Shown: positions 45,100 through 54,043, numbered from the stretch's first letter. The stretch: 64,000 bases of DNA from an uncultured Bradyrhizobium sp. (GCF_936943645.1 NZ_CAKZJO010000104.1:41076-105075), one strand, 5' to 3'. Notes: a model not told the origin generated them from the letters alone. Made by a program: numbers and translations.

Positions 45100-45217
45100 G
45101 TCGTCCCCGCGAACGCGGGGACCCATAACCACAGCGTTTAATTGTCTTGGAAGGTCTTAACCAGCGTGGCTCATTGAGAGATCACGCGATATGGGTCCCC
45201 GCGTTCGCGGGGACGAC
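45100..45217. repeat. Composite GTCCCCGCG element (two inverted copies)
   Basis: CGTCGTCCCCGCGAACGCGG at 45100 and its inverted copy ending at 45217 flank about 60 bases. Each half is itself a hairpin (GTCCCCGCG/CGCGGGGAC) with a TATG or CATA end. Copy 1 lies at 9071-9100. Confidence 0.8.
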
Positions 45218-45232
45218 ACCAGAGCGTGACCC

Positions 45233-45724
45233 TCAGCGCTTCTTGCGCAGGCGCACGACCATGTCGATGCGGGAGATCTCGTAGCCCTCGGGCACCTCCG
45301 GCATCTTGGACAGCGCCAGATGCGGATCCTCGATATCGACCAGCTCATGGCTGTTCTCGAGGTAGTAGTGGTGGTGGGTGGTGACGTTGGTGTCGAAATA
45401 GGTCTTGGTGCCGTCAACGCTGACCTGCCGGAGCAGGCCGGCATCAGTGAGCTGGTTCAACGTGTTGTAGACGGTCGCCAGCGACACCGGAACCTTGGCC
45501 AGGGTCGCTTCCTCGTAGAGCATTTCAGCCGTCAGGTGACGTGCACCCTTCCCGAACAGCAGCCAGCCGAGCGCCATCCGCTGGCGCGTCGGACGGAGCC
45601 CGGCGGACTGGAGCATTTCGTTGACGTCGTGCCAGGGGCAACCGGTCAAAGCCGGCTGGCGGCCGGACAGGAGGGCCGCGGCGTGGACGTCGTCGTCGTG
45701 ATGGGGCGCGGTATTCTCGCTCAT
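45233..45724 (-). CDS. irr: Irr, heme-responsive iron regulator (Fur family)
   Basis: Global iron regulator of rhizobia, which represses or activates genes under low iron and is degraded when heme binds. The 163-residue protein has the heme regulatory motif GCPWHD (C29) and the HHH cluster at 117-119, which in B. japonicum are the two heme sites. The helix-turn-helix region is RPTRQRMALGWLLFGKG to LATVYNTLNQLTDAGLLRQV. C-terminal cysteine pairs of Fur are absent. ATG 45724. Direct hexamer repeats in its promoter match a Fur site. It is divergent from fabA. Confidence 0.96.
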   Translation of the reverse strand: MSENTAPHHDDDVHAAALLSGRQPALTGCPWHDVNEMLQSAGLRPTRQRMALGWLLFGKGARHLTAEMLYEEATLAKVPVSLATVYNTLNQLTDAGLLRQVSVDGTKTYFDTNVTTHHHYYLENSHELVDIEDPHLALSKMPEVPEGYEISRIDMVVRLRKKR

Positions 45725-46096
45725 TTCCAGATTTCAGGCACGCGTGAACAATATCTCTCCGCAATATAAGAAGAGAAAGATGCAGATGCAAGTTTCTCGC
45801 AACTAGAGAGGTTCTAATCAGGCTTGAAGGTTCTAGTGAGTCTTGGAACCGAGCCCGGATCGCGTCATTTTACCTTCATGGATGCGCTTTGCCACCCGAA
45901 ATGGCCTGTGTTAGAGAGCGCGCGGTTCCGCTTAGCCGATTTTGGCGCAGCCGGGCATGGAGGCCCGGTCGGCAGTCCATCCGGGGCATGCGGGAGCCGC
46001 GCCTGACGGTGGCAATCGGCGTTGCTCTCCGACCGAGACGGGGCCCATTTTCGCCAAAAAACGCCGCTCAATCGGAATTTAAACAGAGGCTCGTGC
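45725..46096. other. Divergent irr-fabA control region
   Basis: 372 bases with no gene. Next to irr are direct hexamers (separate entry). AGGTTCTA occurs at 45809-45816 and 45828-45835, 19 bases apart, and the first copy lies in TAGA-GAGGT-TCTA, a loose match to an Irr box. The fabA ribosome site AGAGG lies at about 46085-46089. Confidence 0.5.
45779..45801 (-). promoter_or_regulatory. Fur-type direct hexamers in the irr promoter
   Basis: On the minus strand: TGCGAG, then a 5-base gap, then TGCATC and TGCATC. The hexamers lie 55-77 bases before the irr start. In B. japonicum Fur is known to bind the irr promoter at imperfect direct hexamers of this kind rather than at a classical Fur box. 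Confidence 0.65.
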
Positions 46097-46618
46097 ATGC
46101 TGAACAGGCGCAACGGTTACGAATACGAAGATCTGCTGGCCTGTGCTCGCGGCGAGATGTTCGGCCCGGGTAATGCCCAGCTGCCGTTACCGCCGATGCT
46201 GATGTTCGATCGCATCACCGAGATCAACGACGATGGCGGCGAGTTCGGCAAGGGGCTGGTGCGCGCCGAGCTCGACGTGAAGCCCGACCTCTGGTTCTTC
46301 GGCTGCCACTTCAAGAACGATCCGGTGATGCCCGGCTGCCTCGGCCTCGACGCGCTGTGGCAAATGGTCGGCTTCTATCTGGGCTGGACCGGAGGCGAAG
46401 GTCGCGGTCGCGCACTCGGCTTGAACGAGCTGAAGTTCAGCGGCCAGGTACTGCCCGAGGCGCGCAAGGTTGTGTACAACGTCGATATCAAACGCGTGAT
46501 GCGTTCAAAGCTTGTGCTCGGTATCGCCGACGGGTGGCTTTCGGTCGATGACCAGATTATTTATCGCGCCAAGGACCTGAAGGTCGGCCTATTCAAGCAG
46601 GGCACGAGCCTGGGCTAA
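46097..46618 (+). CDS. fabA: FabA, 3-hydroxydecanoyl-ACP dehydratase/isomerase
   Basis: Introduces the double bond of unsaturated fatty acids. The 173-residue hot-dog protein has catalytic H71 (FFGCHFKNDPVMPGCLG) and D85 (GLDALWQ), one residue later than in E. coli (H70, D84). ATG 46097 follows AGAGG. First gene of fabA-fabB, with fabI downstream. Confidence 0.97.
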   Translation: MLNRRNGYEYEDLLACARGEMFGPGNAQLPLPPMLMFDRITEINDDGGEFGKGLVRAELDVKPDLWFFGCHFKNDPVMPGCLGLDALWQMVGFYLGWTGGEGRGRALGLNELKFSGQVLPEARKVVYNVDIKRVMRSKLVLGIADGWLSVDDQIIYRAKDLKVGLFKQGTSLG

Positions 46619-46673
46619 CGCGCATCACCACGAAGACAACGAGCAAGAAGACAACGAGCAGGGCGAGGCTGTC

Positions 46674-47897
46674 ATGAGGCGGGTTGTGGTCACCGGGATG
46701 GGCATCGTCTCGTCGATCGGAAACAACACCCAGGAAGTGCTTGCGAGCCTTCACGAGGCGAAGTCGGGCATTTCTCGGGCTGAGAAATATGCCGAGCTCG
46801 GCTTTCGTTCGCAGGTGCAAGGCGCGCCGACGCTCGATCCCGCAACCGTGGTCGACCGCCGGGCGATGCGCTTCCTCGGACAGGGCGCGGCGTGGAATCA
46901 CATCGCGATGGAGCAGGCGATCCAGGACTCCGGTCTGTCGCCGGAGGAAGTCTCCAACATCCGCACCGGCATCATCATGGGCTCCGGCGGTCCCTCGGCA
47001 CGCACCATCGTCGAATCCGCCGACATCACCCGCACCAAGGGCCCGAAGCGCGTCGGTCCGTTTGCAGTGCCGAAGGCGATGTCGTCCACGGCCTCAGCGA
47101 CGCTTGCGACCTGGTTCAAGATCAAGGGCGTGAACTATTCGATCTCCTCGGCCTGCGCGACGTCGAACCATTGCGTCGGCAATGCGTATGAGACGATCCA
47201 GATCGGCAAGCAGGACGTCATCTTCGCCGGCGGCTGCGAAGAGCTGGACTGGTCGCTGTCGGTGCTGTTCGACGCCATGGGCGCGATGTCCTCGAAGTAC
47301 AACGACACGCCGGCCACGGCCTCGCGTCCCTACGACGTCAACCGCGACGGCTTCGTGATCGCCGGCGGCGCCGGCGTGCTGGTGCTGGAAGAGCTCGAGC
47401 ATGCCAAGGCGCGCGGGGCCCGGATCTACGGCGAGATCGTCGGTTACGGCGCGACCTCGGACGGCTACGACATGGTGGCGCCCTCGGGCGAAGGCGCCGA
47501 GCGCTGCATGCGCATGGCGATGTCGACGGTGAAGACCAAGGTCGACTACATCAACCCGCACGCCACCTCGACCCCGGCCGGCGATCCCCCGGAGATCGAC
47601 GCGCTCCGCCGCGTGTTCGGTGCCGGCGAAAAGTGCCCGCCGATCTCGGCGACCAAGGCGCTGACCGGCCATTCACTGGGCGCGACCGGCGTGCAGGAGG
47701 CGATCTACTCGCTGCTGATGATGAACAACGGTTTCATCTGCGAGAGCGCGCACATCCAGGAGCTCGACCCTGTGTTCGCCGACATGCCGATCGTGCGCAA
47801 GCGCATCGACAACGTCAAGATCGGCACCGTGCTGTCGAATTCGTTCGGCTTCGGCGGCACCAACGCAACGCTGGTGTTCAGCCGGATGGACGTGTGA
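46674..47897 (+). CDS. fabB: FabB, beta-ketoacyl-ACP synthase I
   Basis: Elongates unsaturated acyl chains after FabA. The 407-residue thiolase-fold protein has the triad C161 (SSACATSNHC), H296 (NPHATSTPAGD) and H333 (TGHSLGATG). It starts 55 bases after fabA. The pair fabA-fabB defines the anaerobic route to unsaturated fatty acids. Confidence 0.97.
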   Translation: MRRVVVTGMGIVSSIGNNTQEVLASLHEAKSGISRAEKYAELGFRSQVQGAPTLDPATVVDRRAMRFLGQGAAWNHIAMEQAIQDSGLSPEEVSNIRTGIIMGSGGPSARTIVESADITRTKGPKRVGPFAVPKAMSSTASATLATWFKIKGVNYSISSACATSNHCVGNAYETIQIGKQDVIFAGGCEELDWSLSVLFDAMGAMSSKYNDTPATASRPYDVNRDGFVIAGGAGVLVLEELEHAKARGARIYGEIVGYGATSDGYDMVAPSGEGAERCMRMAMSTVKTKVDYINPHATSTPAGDPPEIDALRRVFGAGEKCPPISATKALTGHSLGATGVQEAIYSLLMMNNGFICESAHIQELDPVFADMPIVRKRIDNVKIGTVLSNSFGFGGTNATLVFSRMDV

Positions 47898-47909
47898 GTC
47901 TGGCACGCT

Positions 47910-48009
47910 GTCATGCCCCGGCTTGACCGGGGCATCCAGTACGCTGCGGCCTCTCGACCTAGCACAGCTGTGTCGGAATACTGGATGCCCCGCCTTCGCG
48001 GGGCATGAC
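47910..48009. repeat. Dispersed GTCATGCCCCGG element
   Basis: Starts TGTCATGCCCCGGCTTGACC and ends TTCGCGGGGCATGACC, with GGGGCATCCAGTA and TACTGGATGCCCC as inner inverted arms. It separates fabB from fabI and could affect read-through. Confidence 0.75.
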
Positions 48010-48034
48010 CTCGGAATAGTGGAGTTACGAGGCA

Positions 48035-48832
48035 ATGGAAGGTTTGATGAAGGGCAAACGCGGTCTGATCATGGGCATCGCCAATGATCATTCGATCGCC
48101 TGGGGCATGGCCAAGACGCTGCATGCGCACGGTGCCGAGCTGGCCTTCACCTTCCAGGGCGAGGCCCTCGGCAAGCGCGTCAAGCCGCTGGCGGAGCAGC
48201 TCGGCGTGGACGTGGTGCTGCCCTGCGACGTCGAGGACATCGCAACCGTCGATGCCACCTTCGACGTCTTGCGCGAAAAATGGGGCAAGCTCGATTTCGT
48301 CATCCATGCGATCGGCTTTGCCGACAAGAACGAGCTGAAGGGCCGTTACGCCGACACCAGCCGCGAGAATTTTTCGCGTACCATGGTGATCTCCTGCTTC
48401 TCGTTCACGGAAGTGGCAAAACGCGCCGCCGAGCTGATGACCGACGGCGGCAGCATGATCACGCTGACCTTCGGTGCCTCCGAACGATCGATGCCGAACT
48501 ACAACGTGATGGGCGTGGCCAAGGCGGCGCTGGAAGCTTCCGTGCGCTATCTCGCCTCCGATTTCGGACCGCGCGGCATTCGCGTCAACGCGATCTCCGC
48601 AGGTCCCATCCGCACGCTCGCGGGCTCGGGCATCGGCGAGGCGCGCGCGATGTTCGCCTTCATGCAGAAGCATTCGCCGCTGCGCCGCGGCGTCACGCTC
48701 GACGAGCTCGGCGGCTCGGCGCTGTATCTCTTGTCGGACCTGTCCGGCGGCGTCACCGGCGAGATCCACTATGTCGATTCCGGCTACAACATCGTGCTGA
48801 TGCCGCGGCCGGACGATTTGAAGGCGGAATAG
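48035..48832 (+). CDS. fabI: FabI, enoyl-ACP reductase (NADH)
   Basis: Last reduction in each fatty acid elongation cycle. The 265-residue short-chain dehydrogenase has GIANDHSIAWGMA (FabI-type cofactor site), and Y156-x6-K163 in SERSMPNYNVMGVAKAALEA. Start ATG 48035; an internal ATG four codons later is possible. It follows fabB after a repeat-filled 137-base gap. Confidence 0.96.
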   Translation: MEGLMKGKRGLIMGIANDHSIAWGMAKTLHAHGAELAFTFQGEALGKRVKPLAEQLGVDVVLPCDVEDIATVDATFDVLREKWGKLDFVIHAIGFADKNELKGRYADTSRENFSRTMVISCFSFTEVAKRAAELMTDGGSMITLTFGASERSMPNYNVMGVAKAALEASVRYLASDFGPRGIRVNAISAGPIRTLAGSGIGEARAMFAFMQKHSPLRRGVTLDELGGSALYLLSDLSGGVTGEIHYVDSGYNIVLMPRPDDLKAE

Positions 48833-48986
48833 GTGACGGCCGCGTAGCCCGTCCTGCGGGACTGCCGCCTGAGGCACGCCAAGCCTCGCATCCCACAATC
48901 ATGGGGCAGACTCTCGCGAAGGGATCGTGTTCAATCCCGCCCGGTGGCGCCGCAGGGTCATGGCCCGCGGTTCGGGAGGGACGATC

Positions 48987-50981
48987 TTGCCGAGTGTGCA
49001 TGCGAGGTGTCGCGCGAGCGCGCTGGCGTCCGTTGCGGGCGCGGTGCTGCTGTGCGGCGGTTCGCATGCCCTGGCACAATCGGCGATCTGGGACACGACC
49101 CTTTCCAACACAAGCTGGTACGTCCCGACAGCGCAGCTACTCGCCTATGCGTCGCCGAAGACCGGCTTCGCCAACCCGATCCCGATCGGCGACCAGACCC
49201 TGTGGTCGCTCGCGACCGCGACCAACGGCTCGTTCACGGGAACGAGCGTTGCGCAGCTCAAGATCGGCCCCGCGCTTCTGACCGATACCTCGACGATCCA
49301 GGGCTTTGTCACCACCGCGGGCCAGATCACGATGCTGTTCACGCCGACCTCGGGCGGCGCCGCGACGGTGGGTCTCGGCCACATGAGGACTGTCGGCGGC
49401 GTGACGTCGATGGAGATGCAGATGATCACGGGCGACAGCGTGCTCGTGACTCATTGGGCGTACATGCTTCCCTACGATCCCGCCATCTTCACGCCGCCCG
49501 CTTCGCAACCCGTGCCCGCCAACTCTGTCCCGCAATGGGCCTGGACTTCAGGCACGCCGTGGCGGATTTCCAGCAATGCCTTGTTCGGCACCTCCGCGCC
49601 CGGCCGCTTCGTCATCACGAATTACCAGAACGGATATTTCTGGGGCGCGGGCATCGCGCCCGCAGGCAGCAGCGCTGCCAATTTCACGCTGCTCGGATCC
49701 GTGACGCCGGAGGGCAACGTGCTCTTCAACATGCTCTCGAAAGGCACGCTTGCCAGCCTCTATGGCGCAGCCAGCGGCGATGCCTCGGGCGCGCAGATGC
49801 TCGTCAGCACCTATGATCTCTCGGGCAATCCGACCGGAGGCATCGCCTATCTCTCCCTGGTGCGCCCCTATGCCGAGACGCTTCAGGCGCAGAACAGCCG
49901 CGCGGGCTTGGGGGCGGCCGACATGCTCTATCGGCTGTCGGCGACGTCGCTTGGCTGGAGCGGCAGCATGGCCGCCGGCTTCACGGCGCTCGACAATCTC
50001 GGCGGGGCCGGTCTCGTCAACGCGGTCAACCAGACCCTGCCTGTTCTCTCGGGCGCGGCATCGCAGGCGACCTACGCCACACAGCGCGTATTCCAGCAGA
50101 CGATGACCGGGCGCTTGGACGACATGCTCGGGCTGAATGCCGGCGTCACCCCCGAGCGACATGTCTGGATGAAGCCGCTCGGCGGCAGCACCCGGCAGGG
50201 CAGCGTCGATGGCGTCTCCGGCTATAACGCTTCAGGCGGCGGCATTGCGATCGGTGCGGATACGACGATCTCCCCGCGCGCGATGCTCGGCGGCCTGTTC
50301 GCCTATTCGCGTCAAGCCATCACCGGCAGCGACGCCGCCGTCCCGAACCGGCTGGCCGTCGATTCCTATTCTGCAGGCCTCTACGGTGCCTATGCACTCG
50401 GCCATGGCATTCGCCTCGATGGCCAGCTCGACGGCGCGTTCAATGACAATGGCGAGAGCCGCTCGCTCACCTTCATCAACGGCGTCGCTGGAGCCGGTTA
50501 TCGCTCCTACAGCGGCCATACGGGCGTCGGCATCAGCAAGCTGATCCCGGTCGACCCCGGACTTTCGATCGCGCCGTCGCTGCGGCTGGACTATGGACAG
50601 GTTCGCTCGCCCGCCTATCAGGAGGGCGGCGCGGGCGGCTTCAGCCTCAACGTGGATGCGCAAACCTATCGCGAGCTGACGGTGACGGCAGGGCTGAAGA
50701 GCGCGTACCGGATCACGAAGCAGGTCCATCTCACCGGTGAGGCCGGCGTCGGCTACAACACGATGAACCAGGGGCTGCAGATCAAGTCGGCGTTTGCCGG
50801 CGGTGGCGATAGTTTCGTCACCAACGGTCTTGCGCTATCGCCCTGGATCTACGCGACCGCGCTGGGGCTTGTTGCGACCGACGGCAAGGGTGTCGATCTC
50901 GGCCTCCGCTACGGTGTTGCCGCGACATCCTCCGGACTGCTTCAGCAGTCCGGGCTCGCCGTCCTCAAGATCAGGCTTTAG
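48987..50981 (+). CDS. Autotransporter-type outer membrane protein
   Basis: A type V secreted protein with a C-terminal barrel. The last 275 or so residues (from about 390, GVTPERHVWMKPLGGSTRQG) alternate polar and hydrophobic strands such as GGIAIGADTTISPRAMLGGL and end LAVLKIRL. The passenger (35-390) is rich in T, S, G and A, without the usual repeat blocks. I prefer TTG 48987 because GGGAGG sits six bases upstream and a clean signal peptide follows (SALASVAGAVLLCGG...ALA). ATG 48960 and GTG 48927 are alternatives. Function of the passenger is unknown. Confidence 0.8.
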   Translation: MPSVHARCRASALASVAGAVLLCGGSHALAQSAIWDTTLSNTSWYVPTAQLLAYASPKTGFANPIPIGDQTLWSLATATNGSFTGTSVAQLKIGPALLTDTSTIQGFVTTAGQITMLFTPTSGGAATVGLGHMRTVGGVTSMEMQMITGDSVLVTHWAYMLPYDPAIFTPPASQPVPANSVPQWAWTSGTPWRISSNALFGTSAPGRFVITNYQNGYFWGAGIAPAGSSAANFTLLGSVTPEGNVLFNMLSKGTLASLYGAASGDASGAQMLVSTYDLSGNPTGGIAYLSLVRPYAETLQAQNSRAGLGAADMLYRLSATSLGWSGSMAAGFTALDNLGGAGLVNAVNQTLPVLSGAASQATYATQRVFQQTMTGRLDDMLGLNAGVTPERHVWMKPLGGSTRQGSVDGVSGYNASGGGIAIGADTTISPRAMLGGLFAYSRQAITGSDAAVPNRLAVDSYSAGLYGAYALGHGIRLDGQLDGAFNDNGESRSLTFINGVAGAGYRSYSGHTGVGISKLIPVDPGLSIAPSLRLDYGQVRSPAYQEGGAGGFSLNVDAQTYRELTVTAGLKSAYRITKQVHLTGEAGVGYNTMNQGLQIKSAFAGGGDSFVTNGLALSPWIYATALGLVATDGKGVDLGLRYGVAATSSGLLQQSGLAVLKIRL

Positions 50982-50994
50982 ACCGCGGAGCGCT

Positions 50995-51591
50995 TCATCC
51001 GGCTGCGATCTTCTCCGCGCGCTGGAGTGCCGGGCGCGCGATGCATCGCGCCAGATAGGCGTCGAAGGCCGGGCGCGATGGCACCATCTTGAACAGGCGC
51101 ACCGCGAAATTCAGGCCGGAGCCGACCACGACGTCGGCGGCGGAAAAATCCTCGCCGAGAATCCACGGTCCCTTGGCGAGCGCGGCCTCCAGCACGTCGA
51201 ACACCTGCGTCGCGCTGCCCCAGGCCGCGGTCGAGGTCGGGATCTCGATCTTGGTGAAGATCTGGATGATGGCAGGCTCGATGCAGCCCGGTGAGAAGAA
51301 CAGCCATTGCAGATAGCGCGCGCGGCGCGGGTCGGTCACATCAGGCGCGAGCTTCGTCTCGGGGTAGCGATCGGCGATGTAGGCGCAGATCGCCGCGGCC
51401 TCGCCAAGGGCTGCATCGCCGTCGGTCAGCGCCGGCACTTTCCCCATCGGGTTGACCTTGAGGAAGTCCGGCGCTTTCTGCGCCCCGGTCGAGATGTCGG
51501 TCAGCACGCGCTCATAGGGAAGGCCGCTCTCCTCCATCAGCCAGAGCGTCGTGAACGAGCGCGAGCGGGGAGACCAATACAGCTCGATCAT
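50995..51591 (-). CDS. Glutathione S-transferase family protein
   Basis: A 198-residue GST. The thioredoxin-like N-terminal domain holds MIELYWSPRSRSFTTLWLME with the likely active serine, VNPMGKVPALTDGD and the EAAAICAYIADRYP glutathione-site loop. The helical C-terminal half has GPWILGEDFSAADVVVGSG. It converges with the autotransporter gene, 13 bases apart. Substrate unknown. Confidence 0.88.
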   Translation of the reverse strand: MIELYWSPRSRSFTTLWLMEESGLPYERVLTDISTGAQKAPDFLKVNPMGKVPALTDGDAALGEAAAICAYIADRYPETKLAPDVTDPRRARYLQWLFFSPGCIEPAIIQIFTKIEIPTSTAAWGSATQVFDVLEAALAKGPWILGEDFSAADVVVGSGLNFAVRLFKMVPSRPAFDAYLARCIARPALQRAEKIAAG

Positions 51592-51707
51592 GGCGCGGAA
51601 CCTTTCGGAGGCGAGAGGCGAACAGCAGGCAATTCATGCCGCGTTTGCCGCGCATTCGCAACGCACTACGCCTAGCTAGAAGCCAACCAGCGTCAGCGAC
51701 ATATGGG

Positions 51708-52622
51708 TCAACGTTGTTCAGTGCCGCCTTGGCGTGCTGCTGGTCGACGTCCAAGCAAAAGTGGCAACGTCTTGTCGAGGCTCCCCGCCAGCATGGCGCG
51801 CACGCCGTCGCGCAGTGCAGGATTGCCGGCGGCATCTTCAGGGCGCGTTGGAAACGATTCTGCGGGCAATTCGCGATAAGGACCGCCGACGAGCTTGCCC
51901 AAGAACCTCTGCACCGCCAGCGAATGATCCAGGTTAATCAGTGCAGAGCTCTGTCTGACGATGGCAAAGTCGCGCCCGTCAAAGATACGGATAAACGCCA
52001 GGGCGTGGAGAAAGATGCGACGCCCGAGCACCACATCCTGGTTGAGGATGCCGAAGCCGCGGACCGTGTAGCTTGATGACCCGATCGGACTGATTGCATT
52101 GAGGATCTGGATGTAGTGTCGGCAGTTCGTTCCTTTCGCGGTCTCGCGCATGTATCCGCTCAGCTCCGCGTTAGGATCGCGGACCAGCCTGTCTTTCAAC
52201 GTGTCCTTTGACGCGTCGCGCGGAGGAAATTTCGCCGGGTTGTCGGGGATTCTCAGAACGGACGCGCCGGCCGGGATCGCGGCGCGAGTCCGCGCGAAGA
52301 TCAGATCGCTCAGTCCCCAGCCTGGGATCGGGACCACCGTCTTCTTGTTCTGAAATATGGTCAGGCCGGTCGTCTGCACGGTGAACTCATCGCCGGTGGT
52401 GACGACGACACCGAAGTCGCACGAGCCGCCGGCCGCGGGAGCGGGCTTGCCCGTCGCTTCACGCCGCGTGGTCAGCCTGCCATTGGCTTGTTTGACGGTT
52501 GTTTGTGCCGTCTCCGGTTGGACTTGTGCCCGCGCCTGAGTTGAAAAACACCACAGGATGATCGTAATGACGAGCAGCCGCGCAATGATGTTGAACGCGG
52601 CTGTGTTCGCAGGCGCAGCCAA
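51708..52622 (-). CDS. Secreted protein of unknown function (paralogue 1)
   Basis: I do not recognise the family. About 304 residues with a signal peptide (IIARLLVITIILWCFSTQARAQ). It is a clear paralogue of the next gene upstream: both have a C-x-G-V near the mature start, GD(E/Y)F(T/S)VQ-x2-GLT-x-F, WGL-x-DL, a NC-x-(R/H)YI segment, IFDGR-F-I and a closing LRD-x4-(L/I)-LDK-LP. TTG 52622 is favoured (AAGGA five bases upstream); TTG 52652 is possible. The start lies 36 bases after the paralogue's stop, so they form an operon. Confidence 0.75.
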   Translation of the reverse strand: MAAPANTAAFNIIARLLVITIILWCFSTQARAQVQPETAQTTVKQANGRLTTRREATGKPAPAAGGSCDFGVVVTTGDEFTVQTTGLTIFQNKKTVVPIPGWGLSDLIFARTRAAIPAGASVLRIPDNPAKFPPRDASKDTLKDRLVRDPNAELSGYMRETAKGTNCRHYIQILNAISPIGSSSYTVRGFGILNQDVVLGRRIFLHALAFIRIFDGRDFAIVRQSSALINLDHSLAVQRFLGKLVGGPYRELPAESFPTRPEDAAGNPALRDGVRAMLAGSLDKTLPLLLGRRPAARQGGTEQR

Positions 52623-52658
52623 ACTTGATCCTTTGGCGCGTCGTGTCGGCAAAGTCGC

Positions 52659-53477
52659 TTACTCGCCCTTGATGTATGCGGGCAAAACCTTGTCCAGCTT
52701 TGCCGTGATCAGGCTGCGCGCGCTGTCGCGCAGGGTCGCGTTGTTCGCCGCCTGCTCGGGTGTCTTGGGAAACTCGAGATCGTTGAGAATGCGATTATTG
52801 TCGTTCTTGTTCGAAAAACTCGATGCAAGCACATCTCCGAAATTCCGGGAGGGCGCCCGGTGGATTTCAAAGGTACGCCCGTCAAATACGTTCAGGAGAA
52901 AATAGGCGACCACGACGCCTCTTCCGGCAGGGCTCGCCCAATTCTTGTAGACCCCGACGCCTTCGATTGACTGATTGGTGCCGTCGACTGTAACGCGGGA
53001 TTTCGTGGCGACGATGTAACGTTCGCAATTGGTGCTGCCGGCGATCTGACGCACCAGGGCTGTCAGGTCGTTGCGGTCATTGCGGAACAGCTTTGCTTCG
53101 GGGTGATAATACGGTTTGAAGGCGCCATTGGCGTAAGCGATTTTTCGGACCGCGATGCCGGGAGCCGCGGCACGAACCCGCCCGACCAGGAGATCATCGA
53201 GGCCCCACGCATCGATCGGCGCCTCCAAATACTCGTTGCCGAACATCGTAAGGCCGACATGTTGCACCGAGAAATAGTCTCCAATCGCGGAAATGACGCC
53301 GATCTGGCACGGGCCGCTCTGCGCCGCGACCGGCTGTTGTGCAGCCGGTTTGGCTTTCGGCGCGGCCTTCTTGACCGCCGGTTTGGCGGGAGGCGCGGCG
53401 GGTGTTGGAGGAGTTTGCGCGACTGCCGAGGTCCAAATGGACGAGAGCACGATCAGCGAGACAGCAATGCGGAGCAT
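52659..53477 (-). CDS. Secreted protein of unknown function (paralogue 2)
   Basis: A 272-residue exported protein (signal peptide MLRIAVSLIVLSSIWTSAVA, cut before Q21), then an A/P/K-rich linker (residues 22-55, PPAKPAVKKAAPKAKPAAQQ) that could span the wall. The folded part starts at GPCQIGVISAIGDYFSVQHV and carries the same conserved positions as paralogue 1. Two shared cysteines (in CQIG and NCERY) may form a disulfide. No known domain is recognised. Upstream gap to the GNAT gene is 91 bases. Confidence 0.78.
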   Translation of the reverse strand: MLRIAVSLIVLSSIWTSAVAQTPPTPAAPPAKPAVKKAAPKAKPAAQQPVAAQSGPCQIGVISAIGDYFSVQHVGLTMFGNEYLEAPIDAWGLDDLLVGRVRAAAPGIAVRKIAYANGAFKPYYHPEAKLFRNDRNDLTALVRQIAGSTNCERYIVATKSRVTVDGTNQSIEGVGVYKNWASPAGRGVVVAYFLLNVFDGRTFEIHRAPSRNFGDVLASSFSNKNDNNRILNDLEFPKTPEQAANNATLRDSARSLITAKLDKVLPAYIKGE

Positions 53478-53568
53478 GAATTCCGGGAGGTCAGAGTCAG
53501 GAGGTGATCGTTCCCGCTACATTAGGTGGGGATCGTGACAACCGCAAGCTGCACCCGCGTGTTGCTGC

Positions 53569-54036
53569 CTATCCGGTCGGCCGTTGCCGCTTCCATCGGT
53601 AGTACTTCATCATGAAGCCGTTCGACGGTTCGATCTCTTCCTTCTCGAACACAAAACCTTCACGCTCGTACCAATGCCAGGCCTTTTCGTTCTCGCGCAC
53701 GCAACGCAGGTACATCTCGTCGGGCATTTTCGTGCGCGTGAAAGCGAGCAGCTTTCGTCCGAGCGATTGGCCCTGATAGGCGGGGCCGACGAACAGCATG
53801 TCGAGATAGAGTCTTGGCACATGCAGCGCCAGCATGGCGGCGATGGTGCCGCGATCGTCGGCGACGAACAGGCTCCAGCCATCCGCGATCTCGCGCCGGA
53901 TGCGTGCGCGCAGGTCTGCCAGCAGGGCGTCGCTGGCCTCGCCGAGGCCGGTCGAGACCCAGCTCTCCATCCAGACACGGCCGACCTCGTCATATTCGTC
54001 GGGGCGCGCAGGGCGGATGGTGATGGGCTGCGGCAT
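53569..54036 (-). CDS. GNAT N-acetyltransferase in the oxyR operon
   Basis: A 155-residue acetyltransferase: ITIRPARPDEYDEVGRVWME at the start, LDMLFVGPAYQGQSLGRKLL as the acetyl-CoA site (QGQSLG), and the C-terminal AWHWYEREGFVFEKEE typical of the superfamily. Start ATG 54036 is only 7 bases past the oxyR stop, so it is probably co-transcribed with oxyR. Acceptor unknown. Confidence 0.85.
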   Translation of the reverse strand: MPQPITIRPARPDEYDEVGRVWMESWVSTGLGEASDALLADLRARIRREIADGWSLFVADDRGTIAAMLALHVPRLYLDMLFVGPAYQGQSLGRKLLAFTRTKMPDEMYLRCVRENEKAWHWYEREGFVFEKEEIEPSNGFMMKYYRWKRQRPTG

Positions 54037-54043
54037 CGGCGGC

